Of a DNA stretch of 64,000 nt, positions 37,382 to 45,821 are shown one piece after another. Each line of letters opens with the position of its first letter. The first letter of the stretch is position 1. The DNA comes from Phenylobacterium immobile (ATCC 35973) (GTDB lineage Bacteria > Pseudomonadota > Alphaproteobacteria > Caulobacterales > Caulobacteraceae), in contig NZ_CVJQ01000001.1 in NCBI RefSeq assembly GCF_001375595.1, positions 1,302,001-1,366,000 of the forward strand, written 5' to 3'. Both the position numbers and the translations under genes were made by a program. Below the pieces are notes generated by a model. That model saw nothing but the letters and a program-made list of their open reading frames with translations, was not told the DNA's origin and did no database searches.

Positions 37382-39598
37382 ATGGCCGATCTGCATAGGG
37401 CGCAGCTTGACCGCGCCGCCGCGACCATTGGGCCGAAGGCGCTGCTGAAGCGCTACCGCGCCGTGCGCGAGCAGAGCCAGAACTTGAGCCAGTGCCTGAC
37501 GCCTGAAGACCAACTCGCCCAGTCGATGCCGGACGCCAGCCCCGTCAAATGGCACCTGGCGCATACGACCTGGTTCTTCGAGACCTTTCTGCTCAGTCCA
37601 AACCTCGCGGGCTACAAGCTGTTCGATCCGCGCTTCGGTTACCTGTTCAATTCCTATTACGAATCCGTCGGCGCGCGGCAGCCACGGCCCCAGCGCGGCC
37701 TGATGACCCGTCCGTCGCACGACGATGTGCTGGCGTATCGCGGGCACGTTGATCGGGGCATGGAGGCGCTGCTGGCCCAGGACAGCCCGGATGTCGAGGC
37801 CCTCGTCGAACTTGGCCTCGCCCATGAGGAACAACATCAGGAGTTGATCCTGATGGATGTCCTTCACCTCTTCGCCCAGTCGGCGCTGAAGCCGGCCTAT
37901 GCGCCGGCGTCGCCGTTCGTGGCGAAGCCCGCCGTGGCGCCCCTGGCCTATGTCGGCTTCGAAGGCGGCGTCGTTGAAATCGGCCACGATGGGCAGGGCT
38001 TCGCCTTCGACAACGAGGGTCCGCGTCACAAGGTGTTCCTGGCGCCCTACCGGCTGGCCGACCGGCTGGTCACCAACGGCGAATGGCTGGCCTTCATCGA
38101 GGACGGGGGATACGCCCGCGCCGAGTTCTGGCTGTCCGATGGCTGGAGCCTGGTGCGCGGCGAAGGCTGGACCGGTCCCCTCTATTGGGAAGACACGGCC
38201 TCTGGCTGGATGGAGATGGGCCTGCATGGCCTGCGCCCGCTGGAGCTGGACGCGCCCGTCAGCCACGTCAGCTTCTACGAGGCCGAGGCCTATGCGACCT
38301 GGACCGGGGCCCGCCTGCCCACCGAGGCCGAATGGGAACACGCCGCGGCCAATCTCGCTGTCGCGGGCAATTTTGTCGGCCGACATGCGCTCAAGCCCCT
38401 GGCTGCGCCGCAAGGCGCGGGCCTGCGGCAGATGTTCGGCGACCTGTGGGAGTGGACGCGTAGCGCCTATTCTCCCTATCCAGGCTTCCGCATCGCGCCC
38501 GGCGCGGTCGGGGAATACAACGGCAAGTTCATGTCGGGGCAGTTCGTGCTGCGCGGCGGGGCCTGCGTCACACCGGAAGGCCACACCCGGCCGACCTATC
38601 GAAACTTCTTCTATCCGCATCAACGCTGGATGTTTTCGGGAGTGCGTCTGGCGATGGACGGTATGGATGCGGCGCTGACGTCGGGCTTTGAAGCCGACGC
38701 GCTGGAAGGCCTGTCCAGGCCGCAAAAGGCGATGTCGCCCAAGTACTTTTACGACGAAGAAGGCTCGCGCCTGTTCGAGTCGATCTGCGATCTGCCGGAA
38801 TACTATCCGACCCGCACCGAGACCGCCCTGCTGCGCGAGATCGCCGGCGATATCGCCGCGGCGATTCCGGGTGGCGCGGCCCTGGTGGAATTTGGCAGCG
38901 GGGCGAGCACCAAGACCCGGCTGCTGCTCGACGCGGCGCCGCAGATCGAGGTCTACGCGCCCATCGACATCAGCCCGACGGCCCTCGATGAGGCGGCGCA
39001 AGCACTGCGCGTCGATTACCCGAAGGTGACCGTCGCGCCGCTGGTGGATGACTTCACCCGTGCGCTGCGATTGCCCGACGCGGTGGCCGGTCGGCCGGTC
39101 GTGGGCTTCTTCCCAGGCTCGACCATCGGCAATTTCACGCCGGCCGAGGCGACCGCCTTCCTGGCCAACGCCCGCGCCCTGCTGGGCGAGGGGGCGGTGT
39201 TCATCGTCGGGTGTGATCTGGTGAAGGACCCAGCGGTCCTGGTCGCGGCCTACGACGATGCGGCGGGTGTGACGGCGGCCTTCAACCTCAACCTTCTTGC
39301 GCGCATGAACCGCGAACTGGCCGCCGACTTCGATCTGGAGGGCTTCCGTCACTTGGCGAGATGGAATGCTCAGGCGCAACGCATCGAGATGCACTTGGAG
39401 AGCCAGCGGTCACAGACTGTGGAGGTGGCGGGCCGCCTGATCAGCTTCGCCAAAGGCGAGACGATCCACACGGAAAACGCCTACAAGTTCACCCTTGAAG
39501 GCATTGGTGGCTTGGCTGCGGCGTCCGGTTGGTCGTTGGAGCGTGCTTGGCGTTCGGACGAGCCGGGCTTCGCCGTGGTGCTCTTGAGGGCGGCCTAA
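37382..39598 (+). CDS. egtBD: EgtB-EgtD fusion: ergothioneine biosynthesis sulfoxide synthase and histidine trimethyltransferase
   Basis: A 738-residue single frame joining both core ergothioneine enzymes. Residues 1 to about 425 are EgtB: a DinB-like domain with iron ligands H61 (in HLAHTTWFFE), H148 and H152 (HEEQHQE), then the FGE-sulfatase-like domain (LPTEAEWEHAA, DLWEWT, FVLRGGACVTP, RNFFYPHQRW). Residues about 430-738 are EgtD, the SAM-dependent L-histidine Nalpha-trimethyltransferase (SPKYFYDEEGSRLFESICDLPEYYPTRTE region, FGSGASTKT SAM loop, FFPGSTIGNF). The pathway makes the antioxidant thiol ergothioneine. EgtB is normally separate from EgtD in bacteria; no egtA, egtC or egtE lies nearby. 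It is divergent from the stress sigma factor. Confidence 0.92.
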   Translation: MADLHRAQLDRAAATIGPKALLKRYRAVREQSQNLSQCLTPEDQLAQSMPDASPVKWHLAHTTWFFETFLLSPNLAGYKLFDPRFGYLFNSYYESVGARQPRPQRGLMTRPSHDDVLAYRGHVDRGMEALLAQDSPDVEALVELGLAHEEQHQELILMDVLHLFAQSALKPAYAPASPFVAKPAVAPLAYVGFEGGVVEIGHDGQGFAFDNEGPRHKVFLAPYRLADRLVTNGEWLAFIEDGGYARAEFWLSDGWSLVRGEGWTGPLYWEDTASGWMEMGLHGLRPLELDAPVSHVSFYEAEAYATWTGARLPTEAEWEHAAANLAVAGNFVGRHALKPLAAPQGAGLRQMFGDLWEWTRSAYSPYPGFRIAPGAVGEYNGKFMSGQFVLRGGACVTPEGHTRPTYRNFFYPHQRWMFSGVRLAMDGMDAALTSGFEADALEGLSRPQKAMSPKYFYDEEGSRLFESICDLPEYYPTRTETALLREIAGDIAAAIPGGAALVEFGSGASTKTRLLLDAAPQIEVYAPIDISPTALDEAAQALRVDYPKVTVAPLVDDFTRALRLPDAVAGRPVVGFFPGSTIGNFTPAEATAFLANARALLGEGAVFIVGCDLVKDPAVLVAAYDDAAGVTAAFNLNLLARMNRELAADFDLEGFRHLARWNAQAQRIEMHLESQRSQTVEVAGRLISFAKGETIHTENAYKFTLEGIGGLAAASGWSLERAWRSDEPGFAVVLLRAA

Positions 39599-39607
39599 GG
39601 GCCGCCC
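39588..39607. terminator. Hairpin over the egtBD stop codon
   Basis: GGGCGGCC (39588-39595) and GGCCGCCC (39600-39607) pair perfectly around a 4-nt loop spanning the stop codon. It lies between convergent genes and lacks a T-run, so it is a possible transcript-end structure. Confidence 0.45.
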
Positions 39608-39623
39608 ACCGCCTAAGGCTCTT

Positions 39624-39839
39624 CTAGACTTCGGTGTCGTCGCGCGCGCGGCCCGTGCCGCGGGACGCTTCGCCGCCTTTGCGGCCGGCCGAGGCGGCGA
39701 GGTCGCGGTCTTTGGCGAAGCTGCGCTTTTCGCCGGGCACGGACGCGCCGCCCTTGCGGGCGATCTCGCGGCGACGTTCAGGGTTCATCGCGGCGAAGCC
39801 GCGACGGGCGCGGGGCTTGGTGGATTCGACCGTAGGCAT
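39624..39839 (-). CDS. KGG-repeat general stress protein
   Basis: A 71-residue, highly charged, probably disordered protein with two KGG-type stress repeats: GFAAMNPERRREIARKGGAS and SFAKDRDLAASAGRKGGEAS. Such Con-10/GsiB-like proteins accumulate in desiccation and general stress. The ATG at 39839 has AAGGAG 8 nt upstream; the frame is open further upstream but without support. I saw no GGAAC-type promoter in the 200-nt spacer before it. Confidence 0.87.
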   Translation of the reverse strand: MPTVESTKPRARRGFAAMNPERRREIARKGGASVPGEKRSFAKDRDLAASAGRKGGEASRGTGRARDDTEV

Positions 39840-40045
39840 GGGGTCACTCCTTGTCGGGGCTGTCCGTCCGGACGGCGGCTTTGGCATGGCTCTGTCATCC
39901 AATTCGGCGACGGAAAGCGGTTACGTTGGGCTAACCAACGAGCCTCAGCAGAGGTTGCGTCGCCCCGCGCGCTAAACACGGCCGATCAAACGGACGTTAT
40001 CGGATGAAGCGGCCGCCGAGGCCGCCCGGGGCTGGCCGGATCGCG

Positions 40046-41389
40046 TCAGGCCGGAAGACGGACCACGGCGGTCAGGCCGCCGGGGCGATTGCGAAGGGTG
40101 ACGTCGCCCCCGTGGCCGCGGGCGATCGATCGTACGACGGCAAGACCCAGGCCGATCCCGCCGGTTTGCCGGCTGCGCGAAGGCTCGCGGCGATAGAAGG
40201 GTTCGAAGACGCGCTCGACGTCTTCGGCCGGCACGCCGGGCCCGTCGTCGTCGATCTCGACCACGGCCATATCGCTGTCCCGAAACACCCGCACCCGCGC
40301 CGCGCCGCCGAACTTCACGGCGTTGTCCAGCAGATTGGCGAACAGCCTGCGCAGGGCCATGGGGTCGCCCTCGACCACGACCTTCTCGTCGGACTCCATG
40401 TCCGCTGAAGCGCCGGTTTCCGTCATCTCGTCGCAGAGGCTGTCGAGCAGCGACGACAGCTCCAAGGGGGTGCGTTCACCCGGCCGGGTCGCGTCGCGGA
40501 CGAAATTCAGCGCTGCGCTGATCATCGCCTCCATCTGGTCGAGGTCGGACGAAATCTTGGCGTGCTGGTCTTCCGGCAGAGCCTCGATGCGGAAGCGCAG
40601 ACGCGTCAGCGGCGTGCGCAGGTCGTGGGCGATGGCGCCCATCATCGCCGTGCGGTCGTCCACATAGCGCTTCAAGCGCTCCTGCATGTCATTGAGCGCG
40701 CGCGCCGCCATGGCGATCTCGGAGGACCCCGTCAGAGTGACCGGCGGCGCGGAGGGATCTCGGCCCAGGCGCTCGGCGGCCTCGGCGAACTGGGCGATCG
40801 GTGCGGACATGCGCCGCGCAAAGATGAAGGCGACCGGCGCCATGGCCAGCGCCGAGAGCACGAACCACAAGCCGATGCGCTGCTGCCAGTCGCTGAGCCA
40901 GAAGCGGCGCTCAGGTCGCACCACCGTCCAGCGGCCATCGGCGCGCTTCACGCCGGCCTCGAACGGCGTGATCAGGAAATGTTCTTCGGTCAGATCGCCG
41001 TCGCGGCGCATCCGTTCCCGGATGATGCGGCCTACGCGCCGGTCGGCGAAGGGCATACGATCGCCGGCGATGACGACGCTGCGGCGATCGACCCCGAGAT
41101 CGCGCGCCAACCGCTCGCGGATCTGCGGCGGGACCCGCTTGTAGGGTGCGCTGCGGGGCGCGTCGTCGACGGTCAGAACTTCGAGCGCCGGACGGTCGGG
41201 ATAGGTCTGCCGGCCATTTATGAGGGCGTGTTCGACCTCGCTGACGCGGTAAAAATCGGGCACGGGCGGCGGCAGGAAGACGATCAGGATCAGGCTGATC
41301 ACCTGCGAAGCGAGGACGGTCAGGCCGATCAGGCCCAGGAGCTGAACGAACAGCGGAACCGTCGGGCGCGCCCGCAGGATCGGCCTCAC
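40046..41389 (-). CDS. EnvZ-like sensor histidine kinase
   Basis: A 447-residue membrane sensor kinase with one transmembrane segment near residues 13-38, a periplasmic domain of about 130 residues, a second segment near 165-190, a HAMP linker, the H-box GAIAHDLRTPLTRLR (phospho-acceptor His) and the HATPase domain with NLLDNAVKFG, DDGPGVP and GGIGLGLAVVRSI. It resembles EnvZ-type kinases that partner OmpR-type regulators. The GTG start overlaps the regulator's TGA stop by 4 nt. The signal sensed is unknown. Confidence 0.93.
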   Translation of the reverse strand: MRPILRARPTVPLFVQLLGLIGLTVLASQVISLILIVFLPPPVPDFYRVSEVEHALINGRQTYPDRPALEVLTVDDAPRSAPYKRVPPQIRERLARDLGVDRRSVVIAGDRMPFADRRVGRIIRERMRRDGDLTEEHFLITPFEAGVKRADGRWTVVRPERRFWLSDWQQRIGLWFVLSALAMAPVAFIFARRMSAPIAQFAEAAERLGRDPSAPPVTLTGSSEIAMAARALNDMQERLKRYVDDRTAMMGAIAHDLRTPLTRLRFRIEALPEDQHAKISSDLDQMEAMISAALNFVRDATRPGERTPLELSSLLDSLCDEMTETGASADMESDEKVVVEGDPMALRRLFANLLDNAVKFGGAARVRVFRDSDMAVVEIDDDGPGVPAEDVERVFEPFYRREPSRSRQTGGIGLGLAVVRSIARGHGGDVTLRNRPGGLTAVVRLPA

Positions 41390-42123
41390 GTGCGTTTCAC
41401 CTTGGCGGTGAACATGTAGCCTTCATTGCGGATCGTACGGATCAAGGTCTGGCCGCCGTCGTCCAGCTTGCGACGCAGGCGACTGATCTGCACGTCGATC
41501 GCCCGATCGAAGGCCTCGGTGTCGCGGCCACGGGCGAACTCCAGCAACTGGTCGCGGGTGAGCACCCGTTGCGGCCGTTCGACGAAGGCGCGGATCAGCG
41601 AAAACTCGCCGGACGACAGGTTCACCACCACCCCGCTCGGCGATCGCAGTTCACGCCGCACCAGGTCGAGCCGCCAACCGGCGAACTCGTATCCAGCCTC
41701 CGAGGTCGGCGCCGGTGTTTTCTGTTCGCCCCGCCGAAGCACGGCGCGCACCCGGGCCAGGAGTTCCCGCGGATTGCACGGCTTGGGCAGGTAGTCGTCC
41801 GCGCCCATCTCGAGACCCACGATCCGGTCGGTGTCCTCGCCCATGGCCGAGAGCATGATGATCGGCGTCGGGCCCCCAGCCAGGCGTCGGCAGATGGCCA
41901 GGCCGTCTTCGCCGGGCAGCATGACGTCCAGCACGATCAGGTCGACGCGGCCTCGGGCCAACGCCTGGTCCATCTCGCGCGCGTCGGCCGCGGTCTCCAC
42001 GGCATAACCGTGCCGACCCAGGAAGTCGGACACCACGTCGCGGATGCCCGGGTCGTCGTCCACCATAAGAATGCGGGCGCCGGTGGCGTCCCCAGTGGCG
42101 GGCATGTCAGTCGCAGGCTCCAT
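41386..42123 (-). CDS. OmpR-family response regulator
   Basis: A 245-residue response regulator. The receiver domain has the acidic triad and phospho-acceptor (ILMVDDDPG, LIVLDVMLPGEDGL) and the conserved lysine in DDYLPKP. The C-terminal winged-helix domain contains LSSGEFSLIRAFVERPQRVLTRDQLLE and RTIRNEGYMFTA, typical of OmpR. It is the first gene of the two-gene unit with the EnvZ-like kinase. An N-terminal stretch of about 15 residues precedes the receiver and is probably disordered. Confidence 0.95.
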   Translation of the reverse strand: MEPATDMPATGDATGARILMVDDDPGIRDVVSDFLGRHGYAVETAADAREMDQALARGRVDLIVLDVMLPGEDGLAICRRLAGGPTPIIMLSAMGEDTDRIVGLEMGADDYLPKPCNPRELLARVRAVLRRGEQKTPAPTSEAGYEFAGWRLDLVRRELRSPSGVVVNLSSGEFSLIRAFVERPQRVLTRDQLLEFARGRDTEAFDRAIDVQISRLRRKLDDGGQTLIRTIRNEGYMFTAKVKRT

Positions 42124-42175
42124 GCGACGCTTTTCGTGAAGCCTCGTAACGGGGGAATTTCATGGCTGAAATGAC

Positions 42176-42853
42176 TCAGGGTCGCGCAAGAACGGCGTCG
42201 GCGACGAACGGATTGGTTCGCCGTTCCTGGCCGAAAGTCGACATCGGCCCATGGCCCGGGACGAACGCGACGTCATCGCCCAGCGGCCAGAGCTTCGTCG
42301 TGATCGCCTGAATGAGGTCCGCATGGTTTCCACGCGGGAAGTCGGTGCGGCCGATGGAGCCCTTGAACAGCACATCGCCGACCTGCGCGAACCGCGCCTG
42401 GCGGTGAAAGAAGACCACGTGGCCCGGCGTATGGCCGGGGCAATGCAGCACCTCGAACGCGGTCTCGCCCAATGTCACGGTGTCGCCGTCGCCCAGCCAG
42501 CGATCCGGCGTGAACGCCTCGGCCCCGACCGTGCCATGGCGAGCGGCGGCCGTGGGAATCCGATCGATCCAGAACTGGTCGTCCGGATGCGGCCCCTCCA
42601 CCGGAACCCCCGTCCGCGCCCGCAAGGGCGCAGTCCCGCCGGCGTGGTCGGCGTGGCCGTGGGTGATCCAGATCTTCTCCAGCGTCAGGCCGCGCTGTTT
42701 CACGCCCTCCAGCAGCCGGTCGATCTCGCCGCCGGGATCGATGATCGCCGCCTTCAGCGTCTTGGCGCACCAGACGATGGTGCAGTTCTGCTGCAGCGGC
42801 GTCACCGGCGCGATCATGGCGCCGATGGGCGAGGGGGCGTCTGTGGTGGTCAT
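42176..42853 (-). CDS. MBL-fold metallo-hydrolase (glyoxalase II-like)
   Basis: A 225-residue metallo-beta-lactamase-fold hydrolase. The metal motif is ITHGHADHAGG (HxHxDH), with further ligands in LHCPGHTPGHVVF, VGDVLFKGSIGRTDFP and VPGHGPMST, the YcbL/glyoxalase II-like order. It probably cleaves a thioester such as S-lactoylglutathione or a related compound; the exact substrate is not shown. It stands alone upstream of the two-component genes on the same strand. Confidence 0.9.
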   Translation of the reverse strand: MTTTDAPSPIGAMIAPVTPLQQNCTIVWCAKTLKAAIIDPGGEIDRLLEGVKQRGLTLEKIWITHGHADHAGGTAPLRARTGVPVEGPHPDDQFWIDRIPTAAARHGTVGAEAFTPDRWLGDGDTVTLGETAFEVLHCPGHTPGHVVFFHRQARFAQVGDVLFKGSIGRTDFPRGNHADLIQAITTKLWPLGDDVAFVPGHGPMSTFGQERRTNPFVADAVLARP

Positions 42854-42924
42854 CCCGCATGATCGACCACGGCGGGCGTGTCGGCTAGCCCCCAGCGCGA
42901 CGCTTCAGCGATGGCCGGAGGTCC

Positions 42925-43752
42925 CTATTCGGCCTCGGTCGACCGCGCCAGCACCTTCCAGCGATCGGATTCCGCAAGGCGGCGGTGATAGGCCTCCTGA
43001 ACCATGTCCAGCGCCGTAACACCCATGAGCAACCGTAGCGGCGCGGGTTGATCGCTGTTCAGCATCTGCATGAGCGCTGCGGCGGCCTTGGCGGGATCCC
43101 CTGCGGGCGAACGACGCGGCGCGTTTGGATTGACCTTGCGCATCGGATGCTCGCTGTAAGCCTCCATATGATCGGCATGGACCATGCTGGAACCACCCCA
43201 GTCGGTCCGGAAGCCGCCTGGCTCGATGATCGTCACCTTGACGCCGAAGGACGCAACCTCACCGGCCAGAGACTCGCTGAAGCCCTCCAGGGCCCACTTC
43301 GAGGCGTGGTAGACCCCCAGCAGCGGGAAGGCGATTTGGCCGCCCATGCTGGAGACCTGCAGGATGTGCCCCGACGTCTGAGCGCGCATTTGCGGGAGCA
43401 CCGCCTGGGTCATCCAGAAGGCGCCGAAGAAGTTCGTCTCCATCTGGTCGCGAACCTGCTGCTCGGACGCTTCCTCAACGGCGCCCCGCAAGCCGTAGCC
43501 GGCGTTGTTGCAGAGAATATCAATGCGCCCGAAGCGGGCGATCGTGTCGTCGATCACCTGCGCGATATTCGCGCGATCGGTGACATCAAGCTTCATCGGC
43601 ACGATGCGCTCGTCATAGGCCTCAACCAGAGGCTTCAGGCTCTCAGGGTTACGGGCTGTTGCGACCACCGTGTCGCCGGCGGCGGCGGCGGCTTCGGCGA
43701 AGGCGTAGCCGAGGCCACGCGAGGCGCCGGTCATGATCCAGATTCGAGCCAT
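42925..43752 (-). CDS. SDR-family oxidoreductase
   Basis: A 275-residue classical short-chain dehydrogenase/reductase with TGASRGLGYAFA (NAD(P) motif), NNAGYG, the catalytic Ser in VSSMGG and YHASKWALEG (YxxxK). TMs are absent, so it is cytosolic. The start ATG has GGGAGG upstream. It is divergent from a TetR regulator with operator-like repeats between, so it is very likely that regulator's target. The substrate is unknown. Confidence 0.92.
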   Translation of the reverse strand: MARIWIMTGASRGLGYAFAEAAAAAGDTVVATARNPESLKPLVEAYDERIVPMKLDVTDRANIAQVIDDTIARFGRIDILCNNAGYGLRGAVEEASEQQVRDQMETNFFGAFWMTQAVLPQMRAQTSGHILQVSSMGGQIAFPLLGVYHASKWALEGFSESLAGEVASFGVKVTIIEPGGFRTDWGGSSMVHADHMEAYSEHPMRKVNPNAPRRSPAGDPAKAAAALMQMLNSDQPAPLRLLMGVTALDMVQEAYHRRLAESDRWKVLARSTEAE

Positions 43753-43786
43753 TCGATCCTCCCTTGTCGCCGCGGCGCGGCCTGAG

Positions 43787-43818
43787 CTAACTAGATCGTT
43801 AGCTAGGTTAGAACTAAC
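43787..43818. promoter_or_regulatory. Paired TetR-type operators between SDR and tetR-like genes
   Basis: Two perfect dyads are built from the same half-site: CTAAC-TAGATC-GTTAG (43787-43802) and GTTAG-AA-CTAAC (43807-43818), each extended by CTAG. They sit in the 86-nt divergent spacer, where they would cover both promoters. Confidence 0.65.
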
Positions 43819-43838
43819 TAGTCAGTCAAGAGGCGCAT

Positions 43839-44414
43839 TTGGGAAACGCTGACGAGAGCCGAGCGCGTATTTATGACGCCGCCCTCGCGGAATTCGCCCG
43901 GTATGGGATCGCCGGCGCGCGCGTCGACCGCATCGCCGCGGCGGCCGGCCTCAATAAGAATCTGATCTACATCTACTTCGGAAATAAGGAGGCTCTGTTC
44001 CAAGCGGTCATCTCGCGAGAAGGAGACCGGCTCCAGGAAGCGGCGCCAATCCGAGGTGATGACTTGGAGGGCTATGCCGCCGACCTCTTTGACTTCACCG
44101 AGGCGCACCCCGAGCTTCTACGCCTGGTCCTTTGGAGCACGCTCGAAAACGGACCGTCGCCGCTCAGCGAGCGTGGGCGAGCGAGCTACCAGCGCAAACT
44201 CGACGTGATCGCTGCCGGTCAAGCTGCGGGCGCCTTGGGCCAGAGCCTTTCTCCAGCCGCTCTGTTAGCCGTGCTCTACGCGCTCGCGAACGCCTGGAGC
44301 GTGGCCAATCCCCAGGGCGCAGGCGTAACTCGCCTCGCGCCGATCACGCGCGACGAGAAGAAGGCCGCCGTGATCACCGCTGTGAAAGCTGTCCTCGCTC
44401 ACATGTCGGATTGA
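43839..44414 (+). CDS. TetR/AcrR-family transcriptional regulator
   Basis: A 191-residue repressor with the N-terminal TetR DNA-binding domain (RARIYDAALAEFARYGIAGARVDRIAAAAGLNKNLIYIYFGNKEALF) and a helical ligand-binding domain with LYALANAWSVANP. The start is TTG at 43839 with AAGAGG a few nt upstream. It is divergent from an SDR gene and presumably represses both, acting on the CTAAC dyads between them. The inducer is unknown. Confidence 0.92.
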   Translation: MGNADESRARIYDAALAEFARYGIAGARVDRIAAAAGLNKNLIYIYFGNKEALFQAVISREGDRLQEAAPIRGDDLEGYAADLFDFTEAHPELLRLVLWSTLENGPSPLSERGRASYQRKLDVIAAGQAAGALGQSLSPAALLAVLYALANAWSVANPQGAGVTRLAPITRDEKKAAVITAVKAVLAHMSD

Positions 44415-44535
44415 AAAGCCCGCGCCTCGCCGTGTGGCCGCATGCGGTCGCCCGCCCCGCACGCTTTAAGAGGCTGCCCGTTGGCGACACCTGTTGCGAC
44501 CGTTGCGTCAGCCACCGACGCGGCTGAAGACTTTC

Positions 44536-44559
44536 GTCCGCTTCCGACCCATCTCGGAC
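44536..44559. repeat. Intergenic hairpin repeat, copy 1
   Basis: GTCCG (44536-44540) and CGGAC (44555-44559) flank CTTCCGACCCATCT. It belongs to a six-copy family with consensus TGTCCGCtttCCACCCatagCGGACA. This copy lies between the TetR gene and the first unknown gene. Confidence 0.6.
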
Positions 44560-44575
44560 CTTGGGAAGGTCTGCT

Positions 44576-44857
44576 ATGAGGACCTTGATGAGCATCAGTC
44601 TAGAGCGAGAGATCGCTTCAATAATCGCGACCCTCGAAGCGCCCCTGTCGCCCGACGAGCGAGCAGCGGGTTGGACTAAGGCCGTGAAGTCTGGATACGC
44701 GCAGACGTTCTCCGACCTACTCACCCAGGTTCGCGTGACCTATGCGATCCCATATTTCGGAATCGTCCGTAGCCTTGACGCCTACGGCATTGGGGGTGGT
44801 GAGCTATATGACCGCCTGATCAGAGTTGCCAACGAGGCCAACGACCATTTGCGATAG
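44576..44857 (+). CDS. Hypothetical protein, 93 residues
   Basis: Not recognised. A small, probably helical, soluble protein beginning MRTLMSISLEREIASIIATL with no signal peptide or membrane segment. The ATG at 44576 has GGAAGG 6 nt upstream, which supports it being expressed; ATG 44588 is an alternative. It is bounded by copies 1 and 2 of the hairpin repeat, and repeat copy 2 begins 7 nt after its stop codon. The first gene of the repeat-bounded island. Confidence 0.55.
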   Translation: MRTLMSISLEREIASIIATLEAPLSPDERAAGWTKAVKSGYAQTFSDLLTQVRVTYAIPYFGIVRSLDAYGIGGGELYDRLIRVANEANDHLR

Positions 44858-44863
44858 TCCGCC

Positions 44864-44887
44864 GTCCGCATTCCACCCGTAGCAGAC
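44864..44887. repeat. Intergenic hairpin repeat, copy 2 (degenerate)
   Basis: GTCCGCATTCCACCCGTAG followed by CAGAC: the left arm and CCACCC core are conserved, the right arm has one change. It lies between two unknown genes. Confidence 0.5.
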
Positions 44888-44914
44888 CGCACAGCAGGTC
44901 GCTAAAGTCTCGCC

Positions 44915-45280
44915 ATGTCCGACGCTAAACCCGCGGCCTTCAAGCGGCTATCGCCTCCGCAGAAGCGGGAGCAGCTGGAGTTGTCTGAGCATTTTTCGGA
45001 TGCTGAGGGAGCGCGGATGAGGGAGGGCTTTACTCCGCGCGATATGGACGACCGCTGGTTCGTGTCTTTTGACGATGATTGGTTAAACTTCCATCGAAGT
45101 TGGACGGGCGCGCACATCTACGCCGTGCAGCTTGATGATTCTCCATCTGGCGTTCGCGTTGTCGGTGGGTGGGTTAGCCGGGACGAAAACGACTATCGTT
45201 CACCGGGTATCGAGCACGATCGCGAGTTCATCCTCAAACTCATCAAGTCGCTATTTGGCGATGATCGGAACGTCCGCTAA
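44915..45280 (+). CDS. Hypothetical protein, 121 residues
   Basis: Not assigned to a named family. An acidic soluble protein with a conserved-looking core DRWFVSFDDDWLNFHRSWTGAHIYAVQL (about residues 43-70), followed by a GGWVSRDENDYRS stretch and a C-terminal helix ILKLIKSLFG. The Trp- and Asp-rich core resembles a small beta-sandwich found in other orphan proteins. The stop codon lies inside copy 3 of the hairpin repeat. Codon use is less GC-biased than neighbouring housekeeping genes, which may reflect transfer. Confidence 0.6.
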   Translation: MSDAKPAAFKRLSPPQKREQLELSEHFSDAEGARMREGFTPRDMDDRWFVSFDDDWLNFHRSWTGAHIYAVQLDDSPSGVRVVGGWVSRDENDYRSPGIEHDREFILKLIKSLFGDDRNVR

Positions 45281-45304
45281 CCACCCCTAGGAGACGCAGC
45301 GGAG
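45272..45304. repeat. Intergenic hairpin repeat, copy 3 (degenerate)
   Basis: GTCCGCTAACCACCCCTAG followed by a changed right arm (GCGGAG at 45299-45304). The left arm supplies the last codons and TAA stop of the preceding gene, so the repeat has been absorbed into its coding end. Confidence 0.45.
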
Positions 45305-45305
45305 A

Positions 45306-45794
45306 TTGGGCAAGCTGACTGCCTTCATCGCGGGGAAGCCACGAATGCTAATCGACGGCTACGTGCAAAGAACGAGGTGCGTCGCCTGCTCGACGCCGTC
45401 AGTCGCCTTCACGTTCGTGGGCGACACCGACATGACGACGTTTGGCTTGGTGGCGGCGGCGAGTGGTGACCGGCAACTGGCTCTGGGCGCACTCACGTCG
45501 GAAGAATTGCAGTTGGGCGAGAGGGGGTTGGACGGTTTCTGCAGCCGCGCTTCAGCGTCGTTCGGCGTGAAGTTTCGTCCAGTCCGCGTGAAACGCTACG
45601 AGGGTGGACTAGCGCCCGCCGGTGCGTCCTTCGCGGAATTTCAGCGCGTCTTCAAACCTGGCGACGCGGTGTTCGCTTGTCAGTCCTGCGGCGGAGACGC
45701 CGTTGTGCAAAACCGCGAAGCCGCGGACGAATTTCAGGAGGCAGGCGGTATCGTCAATCTGCTGGGCGATGTCGCCTTTACAGCCGACCACTGA
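45306..45794 (+). CDS. Hypothetical protein with CxxC pairs
   Basis: Not recognised. About 162 residues from a TTG at 45306, or 149 from the ATG at 45345; neither has an ideal ribosome site. Two cysteine pairs, RCVACST near the N-terminus and FACQSCGGDAV near residue 123, could together bind zinc, suggesting a zinc-ribbon-like fold. No signal peptide. It sits between copies 3 and 4 of the hairpin repeat. Confidence 0.5.
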   Translation: MGKLTAFIAGKPRMLIDGYVQRTRCVACSTPSVAFTFVGDTDMTTFGLVAAASGDRQLALGALTSEELQLGERGLDGFCSRASASFGVKFRPVRVKRYEGGLAPAGASFAEFQRVFKPGDAVFACQSCGGDAVVQNREAADEFQEAGGIVNLLGDVAFTADH

Positions 45795-45795
45795 C

Positions 45796-45820
45796 CTCCG
45801 CTTCCCACCCCTTGAGGACA
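45796..45820. repeat. Intergenic hairpin repeat, copy 4
   Basis: CTCCGCTTCCCACCCCTTGAGGACA: the CTCCGC left arm, CCACCC core and GGACA right arm match the consensus with changes. It separates two convergent unknown genes. Confidence 0.5.
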
Positions 45821-45821
45821 T

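Noticed and set aside
36557..39394. 945-codon open frame on the minus strand across egtBD
   Set aside because: Only its last 190 codons are the real sigma factor; the rest is the antisense shadow of egtBD, whose domains are unmistakable.
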